The notes under the pieces: model-generated
Databases searched by the model: none
What the model was told of the DNA's origin: nothing
Seen by the model: only the letters and a program-made list of their open reading frames with translations
In this document: in pieces, positions 1 through 9,159 of the stretch
Layout: every line of letters starts with the position of its first letter
How positions within the stretch are numbered: position 1 is the first letter of the stretch
Made by a program: the position numbers and the translations under genes
Origin: Heterobilharzia americana
Lineage: Eukaryota > Platyhelminthes > Trematoda > Strigeidida > Schistosomatidae
DNA length: 64,000 nt
Assembly (NCBI GenBank): GCA_944470555.2
Contig: OX104134.1
Span: 108,990,701 to 109,054,700 of the forward strand
Direction: 5' to 3'

Positions 1-665
1 GAAATTCTATGCTTACTTGTACTCATCAGCATAACAAACGACAAGACTTGACAAAGGCAGCTGTACAGAAAAGCCACACACTGGTCAAGTCTTGAACTAC
101 GAAAGCAATCATTTTACAGTCCTTAAAAGATTTACACAAGGATTATTTTCAAGAACCGAAAGACATTGAGGCTCTGGAGTACTATGGAAAGCCGAAGAAA
201 AATACCTGTACAAAGTGTTCAAAGATAATGGTAATCCACTCAACTTTATCAGAAGGTGTTTTTCAGCAGGACAGAAGATAGGAGAATTACGTCAGATCAA
301 TAGGCGCTTCACGCTGTCCTACATCGAAGGTTTCTCAGAAGCTGTCAACCGGTTGCTCATCCTTTCGGGATCAGAGTAGAACATAGATATAATCAACAAA
401 ATTAATTACAAAGGTTGTTCACAGCACTATATTGGCCAGTTTAACCATCGATATGCTCAAAGAAGTCATGAGTATCACCTAGAAGTAAAGCGACATGATG
501 CGGCCTCCTTTCTCTCAGTGTACACAGACAATGACGATCACAAATTCAACTGAGAGTGTGAAAATCCTACAAAGCGCCTACTCAAAAGCTAGGAAAGAAT
601 TTCTAAAAGCATGGCATACCAATGAACTTATCAACAGACATATAGATACAGACCTAATCTAATTA
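1..665 (+). pseudogene. Penelope-like retroelement, C-terminal relic with GIY-YIG endonuclease
   Basis: This is the 3' end of a Penelope-like element, cut by the window edge. Translating the plus strand with frame changes gives, near 180-340, the connector that follows the RT domain (YLYKVFKDNGNPLNFIRR). At 390-660 comes a cysteine-containing GIY-YIG segment (KGCSQHYIGQ) followed by R..EYH and a DHKFN stretch. Penelope-like elements end in this endonuclease, which nicks the target DNA. The reading frame is interrupted by stops and shifts, so the copy is dead. The minus-strand element at 24.7-25.8 kb has the same architecture but a clearly different sequence, so more than one Penelope lineage is present. 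Confidence 0.7.
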
Positions 666-1454
666 AAAAAAGAACAGTCATCCACCAACCAAGGGAAAAT
701 TAACCAGTATGGTAATAAAAAATAGCTCAGTTTTACTTTAAGAAAGATTCTGTATCGACATGACCGAAGGAAATTTATGGTGAAGGAGATCAAGGTGGGA
801 TAAAAATCTTTTTCCTGACTTGACGACACCCAAAAGAAACACTACCTGAACATTCGCGCAACATTCCTTTATGCTTCATTTTTTTTTATCAATTCGGTGC
901 TGAGGATATCACCAACCCTTGTGATGAAACGTTCAAGACAAAATATCAAAGCTCAGAAAATACCAAATCATCATAATATTCATTTTGTATACCTGCAGAA
1001 CATCCTGGTGAGAAAATGACAGCGAAACACAAGTCAGAGTGGAATTACAGTGGCACTGGGACTAGGATCCTATGTCAATCAGTGAATGTCAACATGTCCT
1101 CCAGCATTTCTGCGTAACGTTATAGGCTAACTCATGTTATATCAGTTTATCAAGCGCAAACGCACTAAAATGAAACGTTAGGAGATCAGGCAGAAAAAAG
1201 TTGGAAGTCATACAAAGACAGTAAGGATCAAGATAATAAAATTTAGTAAGACAATTAATACGAAGCTAATGCGTGAATACATATGTGCCATAGATATCGA
1301 TTCTGAGCCATATTGTCCAGAATCCCAACCACTGGTTTCTGTTGTCATGCGGACCCCAATGAGCAAGTCTACATTCCCCTTCACAGCTGAGACCAACAGT
1401 CGAAGAGTTCAGTGATTGATAGCACCCTTTAACTTTTACGCCTTTAACGTTTTC
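666..1454. other. No recognisable gene
   Basis: No coding stretch, RNA gene or repeat family was recognised. A 62-codon minus-strand open frame at 1208-1396 has no family resemblance that I can name. Confidence 0.4.
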
Positions 1455-2195
1455 CTACCCTCAACTCATGTCAGCTGAAATTGTGCGAAGAGGCATGCGT
1501 AACGCACGTTTAAGCCACTCGTGTTGGTTAAGCTTTGCAATCTTACCAACTGACTTTCCTCTTCTGATTATCCTGACGTTTGCGTTACTGACGTGGTGAC
1601 ACCACAATACATAGCCTGTGTTATGAAGACAACGGTGTTCAAACACCTAAATCCTCATATCATTTACTTTTAATACCCAATTTTCACAACCACAGTAAAA
1701 CGGCAGCACAGTAAGCTTCTAATAAGCAATCGGATATCAACATAGTGCAATAAGTTGCGTAAGTTGACAGAACCTTTAAAAATGTGTGCCAAGATTCATC
1801 GTCACCCTAACCTAGCAGGGCTAATCCGACTTCCTGCGTAAGTGAAGTGGTCAACACGCTCAGCCATTTCATTGCCTATTGTTAAACGGAACACCAGCGA
1901 AGGCCAATCGTGAAACAACAATTTAAATTTGAATGGTGAGAAACATATGGTAAATATTCTCAAATTGCTACGCAAGATGTCCAGAAGACTGCATCTTCAC
2001 CTAATAGGAGTATGTCATCTGCGTATTCCAGATCTAGCAAGGATTCTCCTGTGAGTTGCTCAGTCCGTGTGATGTCAGATTATTAGGGGGAGACCACCAT
2101 AAGAAAGTCTATGATGAAATTGAACATGAATGAAGAGAGTGGGCATCCATGATGGACTCCATTTGATGTACACAGCTCACCATAGGCTCAGGCAA
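1455..2195 (-). pseudogene. LINE (second non-LTR family) RT C-terminal relic
   Basis: On the minus strand this encodes the end of a non-LTR reverse transcriptase. It starts with a GVHHGCPLSSF-like palm motif at about 2150, then the catalytic YADD box (2014-2025) in LEYADDILLLGED, and ends near 1461-1646 with the family's post-RT region (HRCLHNTGYVLWCHHVSN, then RALRMP). Two in-frame TAA stops precede YADD, and frames shift between segments. The 1782-2190 part is repeated in inverse orientation at 6889-7297. This family differs from the RTE-like copies elsewhere in the window; its clade (RTE or CR1) cannot be settled here. Confidence 0.75.
1782..2190. repeat. Left arm of about 409-bp inverted repeat
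   Basis: The reverse complement of this segment reappears at 6889-7297 with no difference that I could find by eye, apart from the fraying outer edge near 2185-2190. Both arms cover the LINE RT palm, including the same tandem TAA TAA stops. The spacer of about 4.7 kb holds an RTE-like insertion. Confidence 0.85.
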
Positions 2196-2599
2196 GTATT
2201 TATTTCCGGTCAGCACTAAATTCTGACATTGTTTGACGTGGCACTCACTGACCTCAACTCAATCGTAATCAAAGATAGATCATATTACTATCAATTGCCA
2301 TTGAAATAGGGTGGCAAAAGATTGCTACTCCTTGGGAGGCAAGTATTTGATCAACGATGACGCGGTGGTTAGAACAGGCTTATGTGTGCCCCTAAGTGTT
2401 AAAAAAGCCACGACAGCAAAACCATACTGAGTGTAACCAGATGATGAAAATACTAATATCGCATTCCACGAGAAACTGGGTAGACAATTGTAAGGACACA
2501 GCAATATCACGCATCTAGGAGAAGTCTGGCACCATCTTCAGTTTACTGTAAAAACGGAACTGAAGATCTTAACCAACCCTCAAAGTGGTTAAAAGGGGC
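2196..2599. other. Unassigned sequence
   Basis: No recognisable coding or RNA feature. It separates two oppositely oriented LINE pieces and may be decayed LINE sequence. Confidence 0.3.
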
Positions 2600-3148
2600 C
2601 AGTGAATACCGGTTGCTTTTTCTGAATTAATGGAAGTATGCGAACAAATCCTTGCAGGTTAAGAGTACAGTGAAGTACGAATGCAACTCAAACGTAGACT
2701 GACAAAATGTCTACGGAATGACCGCGAACAGTGGTAGGCAGCCAAGGCTAAAGAGACGGAAAAGGCAGTGATGATAGGTAACAATAGACAGTTATTTAGA
2801 GTTACCAGGCAAACTGAAGCGAAAAGATTAATGGTTAGTGAGACGATAGGGGAGTAGGGTGGGTGTGCGATTCATCCCCAGGGGAGACGACTGGGACAAT
2901 CGGCCATATAGTTCGACTGGCTTCAACTACTATTTCGTTGCCCACTATCGATCGCAGCCTGAGTGAAGCATCAAGAAAGTACCCCGAACATTTGAAGAAC
3001 TTGAGGAAACTGTCGATATCTGAAACAAGGTGGAGCTGCAGGGCTAGACGGACTAACTCTTCAGGTTTTTAAGGACGTGGTCAAGGAGTTTTCGTCAAAT
3101 TAACCGAAGTCTTAACCAGTGTATTAAGGTCAGATATGGTCACAATGA
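2600..3148 (+). pseudogene. LINE relic, linker to RT fingers (5' half, interrupted)
   Basis: The plus-strand translation gives the conserved linker between endonuclease and reverse transcriptase of the second LINE family. It has a basic RRLTKCLRNDREQW-like stretch at 2680-2740, QLFRVTRQTEAKR near 2790, and AGLDGLTLQVFKD-like RT fingers at about 3040-3075. The frame then runs LTEVLTSVLRSDMVT and stops where the RTE-like element begins. The same protein resumes at about 6510 (LIVPVFNKDDDRRGIS), showing that the RTE copy split this older element. Stops and shifts are present. Confidence 0.7.
3136..3148. repeat. Possible target-site duplication, 5' side
   Basis: ATGGTCACAATGA sits immediately before the RTE-like copy and resembles ATGGTCAAATTGA at 6498-6510 just after its tail (11 of 13 positions). 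This fits a diverged target-site duplication. Confidence 0.45.
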
Positions 3149-3422
3149 ACCTCGCCTGATAAAGTAGTTCGCTAGTTACTAGCCAATCCTAAACCCGGAT
3201 AAAGAGGGAAGGTTCGGCATAGGGCTAGCAACCTTACCCCAGAAAACCAACCAAATCGCTAAAGAAACTACAATGCACAAAGAAAATATAAAAAATAAAA
3301 ATAAACTTATTCCTCGCTGGAATCGGAGAGGTGAAATGACGCCGGTTACTGAAAGCCTTCAGTAAGCCAATTGACCAATGTGTATTCGCCTCTCTCGATA
3401 AAAGCGAAAGTAAGAATGGGGA

Positions 3423-4256
3423 ATGGAATGGAATGTCCGCACCATGTTTGAACCCAGCGAGACAGTCCAGATTGCAAAAGAGATGAGAAGGTATCACATT
3501 GAAATTCTAGGAATTTGCGAAAGCAGATGGAATGGGAGTGGACTCTCCAAACTGTCAACTGGAGAGTCAATAATCTACTCAGATATTGTCACCCAGACGA
3601 CAACCACAAGCACACTGAGTTTTCGAATGGCTATCATGATGTCCCCAAGAGCATCGAAAGCTCTCTCTCATCCAGTCAGAACCAATCTCCTCCTGCAGGA
3701 TCATGACAGCAAGATTCAACTCAAAAGGAAGCAAAGTCACAATCATACAACGCAACGCTACGCACCTACAAACGATGCAGATCAGGAGAAGAAGGAGGAG
3801 TCCTACAGACAACGGCAGTCAGCACTGGACAAGACCTCAGTTGGGGACATCAAAATTTTAATGGGTGACATGAATGCCAAACTCGGAGCGGACAACACAG
3901 GGAGAGAACTAACCATGGGTCGAGAAGCACTCAGTGAAATGAAGTATGAAGATGGAGAACTGTTTGTAGATTTCTGCGCATTCAACGACTTGGTGATTGG
4001 AGTCAGGCAGTGTATACAAACACAAGGATATTCACAAGGCAGCGACATGGATTTCACCAGACATCAGGACACACTAAAAGTCGGATCGACTTCATCTCCA
4101 ATGTGAAGAAAGTGGAGACGCAGCCAGCCTACTGGACACAGGATCAGATCAAGAAGGAGAGCAGATGTAGATTCACACACACCACTCACTATCTAGTGCG
4201 AGAAATCTACCTTGAAAATCAAGTTGAAAACCTTCAAAGAAGTTGGTGATGATAGA
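3423..4256 (+). pseudogene. RTE-like AP-endonuclease domain (copy 1)
   Basis: The open frame begins MEWNVRTMFEPSETVQIAKE, a degenerate form of the WNVRTM start of this family's endonuclease. It continues through LGICESRWNGSG (metal-binding Glu motif) and MGDMNAKLGADNTGRE (GDxN motif), so the APE fold is recognisable over about 230 residues. The middle part (about residues 55-110) is in a shifted frame, where the expected ATNDADQEKKEE resumes. The C-terminal part lies in another frame from 4010 (SRIDFIS). The enzyme would nick target DNA for target-primed reverse transcription. The frameshifts make this copy inactive. Confidence 0.8.
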
Positions 4257-4757
4257 CCACAGTTCAAGTTCAACACGCACAACAGAAACTGAACTGAAGG
4301 ATGGGACTACAAAGGACACTTTCACGTCAGTCAGTCATCAGGAGAATATGGGAGACATTAGGCAATATCTCTGGATAAACCTGCGTGGAAGAACACTGGA
4401 ACTCTCTGAAAGAGATGTGGAAGGAAACCTGAAGCAGAAGATGAACCAGTGCAAGGATGCACAACGTAAAGAGGAACTGAGTACAACCTATAAAACACTA
4501 CACTGGACAAAGAAGTAAAGAAGAGTGTGCGGAAAGACAAAATACACTTCTACGACACATTGGCAAGTGAAGCAGAGCAGACTGCTTACAGGTAGGAGAG
4601 ACCTGACAACATTTTATCAAATAATCAGGTTACTATCTGGGAGGGAAGAGATGAACACAGATGAAACGAAGAACGTTACTGAAGGAAACTTAGTTAAGAC
4701 CAAAGAGGAGAAACAAAGGAAACGATAGGCTGATCACTTCAAAATGCTCTTGAATCG

Positions 4758-4797
4758 ACAACAACCACCACCACCACCACCACCACCACCACCACCA
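4758..4797. repeat. (CCA)n microsatellite inside RTE linker
   Basis: A run of CAA/CCA triplets lies in the linker between endonuclease and RT. The same tract, with different length and lead-in, occurs at about 23,083-23,120 and 30,616-30,652 in the other copies. Confidence 0.9.
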
Positions 4798-4828
4798 ACT
4801 GCAACACGTCCAGAAATACCACCCAGCC

Positions 4829-5960
4829 ATGGGACTATCTGCGAACGCAAGCCCTCCGACTAAAAACAAAAGTGCTGAATACCATAAGGCTTCTGAAATC
4901 CTGGAAAGCAGCAGGACCAGATGGAATTCCTCCAGAAACACCGAGAACAGACGCAGAGACAACATCGAACATGCTCACACCACTACTGCAGAAGGTCTGC
5001 AAGGAAGGAAGGAAGGAAGGATGGAAAGGTACCTGCCAACTGGTTGGAAGAAGGGATACCTTGTCAAACTCCCACAGAAAGGAGACCTAAGTCCTTGCAA
5101 GAACTGGCGAGGAATGATGCTGCTCTCCCCCAGAAGCAAGCAAAATATTAAGCCGCATCACCCTGGAGAGACTAAATGATGCTCTGGATTCAAAACTACG
5201 ACTCGAACAGGCTGGATTCAGGAAGTACAAATCATGTGTGGACCAAATTGCAACGCTACACTAAGCATCATCATAGAACAGAGTATAGAATGGCAGTCAA
5301 CTCAATTCTCATTCTCAATTTCATCGACTTTGAAAATGCCTTTGACAGCGTCGACCGAGGAGTAATTTGACTGGCAGATGATTCAAGACTACGGAATACC
5401 ACAAACCTTTATCAACCTCATTCAACATGTATATGACGACGCCACATGCCAAGTAATTCACAATGGGAAGTTCAGTGATGCCTTTGAAGTGAAGACAGGG
5501 GACAGGAGTAAAACAAGGCTGCCTACTATCACCCATGATATTCCTGATTGTAGTGGACTGGATCATGCAACAAACAGTGAGGAGTGAGAAGATGGACATA
5601 CGCTGGCTGGACCGATGAAAAGACCCTAGAAGAAGATTTGGATTTCGCCGATAACTTGTATCTAATGTTATACAGACTTGAAGATCTACAGGCGAAAACT
5701 AACAAGTTGACAGAAGAGGCTGCAAAGACGGGAATTCCTTCAGGTGGACGTAGAGAAGACAGAGGTAATGAAAATACCCAATCAACATCACCACCTCCAC
5801 CATCAACAACAACAAGAAGCTCCAATGACCATCAACGGGAGAAATCTAAAGGAAGTAGCCTCTTTCACCCTTCTAGGCAGCATCGTTTCAACGACAGGCG
5901 ACACAGACGAGGACGTCAAATTCAGAATTGGAAAAGCAAGGCAGGCGTTCAATAATCTGA
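4829..5960 (+). pseudogene. RTE-like reverse transcriptase (copy 1), frameshifted
   Basis: RT motifs occur in order but in several frames. KSWKAAGPDGIPPE (fingers) is near 4890-4935, LPQKGDLSPCKNWRG near 5065-5110, FIDFENAFDSVDRG near 5320-5365 (catalytic Asp of motif A), and DLDFADNLYLM near 5635-5668. In the last, the second catalytic Asp of motif C is Asn. VEKTEVMKIPNQ and the GRNLKEVASFTLLGS segment follow at 5744-5880. An in-frame TGA follows motif A in both copy 1 and copy 3, so the two derive from a defective lineage or were mobilised in trans. Confidence 0.8.
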
Positions 5961-6497
5961 AACCAGTGTGGAGATCGTCTGTACTCAGCATAAAGCGTGA
6001 ATAAGATCCGTATTTTGAACACTAATTCAGTCAAGTTAGTGTTTTTATCTGTTTCAGAGACTTGGCGCGTTGGGAAAGGCATTTCCAACAAACGACAGCC
6101 ATTCATCAACAGCTGTCCACGCTCGACACTGAAGATCAGATGGTCAGAAAGAATGAGTAACAGGGAACTCTGGGAACGAACTAACCAAGAACCCATTGCC
6201 CAACAAATATACAGAAGAAAGTGGAGATGGATTGGGCATACGCTGAGTAGGCCGATTGAAGACAGCATGTGCCAGGCCGGGCCCTCGAGTGGAATCCAAA
6301 GGGGAAACGATGAGTTAGGCGTCCCAGCTGAGGGTGACATGGAGGAGATCATGTGAGGAATAAATGAAAGCTTGTGGGCAGTGGTGGAGCCAGATTCAAA
6401 AGACTGCAAAGAAGAGAGTGCAGTGGAGGCGTGCTACTGAAGCCCTATGTTCCACTAGGAACCCAAAGGAAAACAAATAATAATAATAATAATCATA

Positions 6498-6510
6498 ATG
6501 GTCAAATTGA
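6498..6510. repeat. Possible target-site duplication, 3' side
   Basis: ATGGTCAAATTGA follows the (AAT)n tail of RTE copy 1 and mirrors 3136-3148. Confidence 0.45.
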
Positions 6511-6888
6511 CTGGTCTCAATAACTGATTGTCCCAGTCTTTAATAAAGATGATGACCGCAGAGGAATCAGTCGAATGAATGTAGTGTCTAAGATCCTAGG
6601 TTCCATAATCATGAGATGCCTGAGTTGAGCTTGGAAACAGCAAGCCCAATAAAGCCTGGGGAGACTTCAAACCTGGTCGTGGGTGTATCGACCAGATATT
6701 CACACTCCACCAGGTCCTGGAACATAAGCACACTGACGTCTGAAACTAACTATATCTCTCTACTTTATAGAAGATTTTGATTGAGCCCATCCATCGAGAG
6801 GTCATATGGCGGTGCCTCTCAATTGAAGTGGTATGGAATAAGTACATCACTCTGTTAAAGACTCTGCTCGAACACCCGTAGGTGTATT

Positions 6889-7297
6889 GGAGCTTATGGT
6901 GAGCTGTGTACATCAAATGGAGTCCATCATGGATGCCCACTCTCTTCATTCATGTTCAATTTCATCATAGACTTTCTTATGGTGGTCTCCCCCTAATAAT
7001 CTGACATCACACGGACTGAGCAACTCACAGGAGAATCCTTGCTAGATCTGGAATACGCAGATGACATACTCCTATTAGGTGAAGATGCAGTCTTCTGGAC
7101 ATCTTGCGTAGCAATTTGAGAATATTTACCATATGTTTCTCACCATTCAAATTTAAATTGTTGTTTCACGATTGGCCTTCGCTGGTGTTCCGTTTAACAA
7201 TAGGCAATGAAATGGCTGAGCGTGTTGACCACTTCACTTACGCAGGAAGTCGGATTAGCCCTGCTAGGTTAGGGTGACGATGAATCTTGGCACACAT
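6889..7297. repeat. Right arm of about 409-bp inverted repeat
   Basis: This is the reverse complement of 1782-2190, paired so that position sums equal 9079 at both ends of the match. That means no net insertion or deletion between the arms. Confidence 0.85.
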
Positions 7298-7569
7298 GCG
7301 AAATGTTCTGTCTGTTGACATGTTCTATTGCTGTTTTGATTTAGTCAGTGGATATTGAAATACGCAAACGTCTACATATTGTAGGTTTTCCTTTAGCTTG
7401 AATCTACTTCACTTATTTTAGGAAATCGCCTGACGTTTAGGAAGCTGAAAATATCAAGGAGAGGTGATGCTGATGCAAAATGTTTTCTTTTGCAGTTGTG
7501 TAATAGGAGTTTGCATGTTCTTTTTGCTGAAACCAGAAGTAATACGAATTTAAAATATCATATAAATAT

Positions 7570-7761
7570 TTGGATAAAGTAATGAAAGATATAGAGGGAT
7601 GTTGTATACCACACAAACTATTTTCAAAACTTCTGATGTACGTGATAAAACTTTGTGGAAATATTGAAGATTTTATAGAAGAAGCTTTTCTATTCTCAGA
7701 GACTGACAACCAGGCATACAATCCTGATCCAAGCATTTATAATGGCGAAATATGTAGATGA
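7570..7761 (+). CDS. Unrecognised open frame, possible relic exon
   Basis: A 63-codon plus-strand frame (ends SIYNGEICR, then TGA) has a balanced composition with acidic and cysteine residues and is followed by AT-rich sequence with a possible AATAAA at about 7765. No family is recognised. Upstream the frame closes at a TAA near 7539 with no convincing splice acceptor, so it may be chance. It lies downstream of the LRRC23-like gene on the opposite strand. Confidence 0.15.
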   Translation: MDKVMKDIEGCCIPHKLFSKLLMYVIKLCGNIEDFIEEAFLFSETDNQAYNPDPSIYNGEICR

Positions 7762-8114
7762 TAAAATAAATGATGCTACACAATACTAATTTATAGTTTT
7801 AATTGTATTTCACTGCAGCGTTCATAAAATGTTATTGTCTTATCTCTTATTTTAAATTGATGATATATCCATCGATATGTGTGGATTTCTTAATGTACTT
7901 GAGGATTTAAGCTAATCAGTGCACATACCCTTTTGAGATCTACACGTTTACGCGGCATTTGAGTAATTGCGCCTCAATATTTTGGAAGTATTGGATTTTG
8001 TGTAAAAGGAATCTGCTTTTATTTGGGTGCAACAAGTTTCACATACTAAAACAGCTGCTTTTCTTACTATGTTCTCAGTAAATTTATTTATGCGTGAAGA
8101 GTAACTCACTTTTA

Positions 8115-8245
8115 GTATAAGACCAGTGGATATTTACTTCATTGGTTCAGGAAGTTGACTTTCAACCAATAAGTTACTGGTTCGAACCCCCCTCCACCTT
8201 TGAAGGTTTGGGTAGCCAGGTAGTGAGTATCCTTAGCCCTCATTC
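8115..8245 (+). repeat. tRNA-derived SINE-like fragment
   Basis: A good Pol III B box (CTGGTTCGAACCCC at 8177-8190) lies about 45 nt downstream of a weak A-box-like GACCAGTGGAT. No tRNA cloverleaf can be drawn with confidence, so I read this as a SINE head rather than a tRNA gene. Confidence 0.4.
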
Positions 8246-9013
8246 GATAGTTGTAGCTCATCGCCTACTGCAAAAATGTGCACAAACTTGGTGAGTGCAC
8301 TGTTTTTATTTACATAGGATGTTTTTCATCGTAAAAATACGTCACCAATAGTTGTATTAAATGTAGAAAACAAATGATTTGACTACAGTTTCCGTTACCA
8401 AGCAACTCTGTCCAATGAATCACTGGGCGCCAGAATCAACTCTGCTGCTATTTTGCAACTAGAAGTTTCAGGATGTAGTTATTTCTCAAGGAATCTACAG
8501 TACAATAATAAATGTTGGTCCTAATCCTAAAATACTTATTTGTCTACAATAAGATTCATCCAAACAGCACTTTTAGAAGTCACAGAACTGACTTATTGAC
8601 AATTAGATTAAACAACCTACTTTTAGGCTGTTTCCAAAGAACAGACTTTAAAAACAGTAAAATGTACCGCATATTTACAATCTATGGTTCTTACTCAAAG
8701 TCATGGTAGTATATTCCTTCACGTTTCGCTCTCTTAAGTTGGTTTTCTATTGTCAGTGGGTCTTCAGATATCGGGTTGGCTTTTTATACAGAAGCTACAG
8801 CGAAATGCTGTCATCTTTGTAGCGGTATACAATTGAACATATAAATTTCAGAACGGCCGGTAAGTACACCATGGTTTTACGGAATTGTAGGCAAAGCATG
8901 ATCAACATTATTAACATAGCAAATCCCACAAAACTTCATTGTTTGTAAAAAGTAGAATCGGTCACCTTTTTAAACGATGTTATAAATAGATGTTTTGTCA
9001 TAATTTAAAAAGA

Positions 9014-9159
9014 TTATGCTGCCTGCATTCTTTGCATAGCCAATTCGTTAGCTTCTTCATTTTCTTCAATTGTGTAAACATCTTTATCCAGTCTTCTCAA
9101 ACTGAGTAAGCAAACTCGAACTTCCAATCTATAATCTTTGGCGTCAAAAACTGGATTAT
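9014..9159 (-). CDS. LRRC23: LRRC23-like terminal exon
   Basis: The acceptor is TTTTTTTGTAG just above 9159. The exon supplies two bases to complete a GAT codon, then NPVFDAKDYRLEVRVCLLSL, RRLDKDVYTIEENEEANE and a basic-hydrophobic tail to TAA (47 residues). This is the LRR C-terminal cap followed by the acidic tail typical of LRRC23. Confidence 0.85.

Larger units (their letters stand above)
3149..6497 (+). mobile_element. RTE-like non-LTR retrotransposon, copy 1 (near full length, dead)
   Basis: In order the copy has a 5' leader, an AP-endonuclease region (3423 to about 4250), a linker with a CCA microsatellite (about 4758-4797), a reverse transcriptase (about 4829-5960), a post-RT region (IYRRKWRWIGHTLS near 6210) and a short-repeat tail (AAT)n at about 6475-6493. 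An APE-RT architecture with a simple-repeat tail instead of poly(A) is typical of RTE elements. Frames are broken many times and the catalytic box reads FADN instead of F/YADD. Compared with copies 2 and 3 it lacks roughly 90 bp after 4430. It is inserted in an older LINE. Confidence 0.85.
6498..7297 (+). pseudogene. LINE relic, RT palm (3' half of the interrupted element)
   Basis: This resumes the host LINE reading frame after the RTE insertion. LIVPVFNKDDDRRGIS (about 6525-6575) is followed by SKILGSIIMRCLS, the decayed WSWVYRPDIHTPPGPGT (original GxGCIDxIFTLRQVLEHR-like motif) and the palm with YADD at 7054-7065. Two consecutive in-frame TAA codons lie shortly before YADD near 7000. The last 409 bp form the right arm of the inverted repeat. 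Beyond 7297 similarity to the family is lost. Confidence 0.75.
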
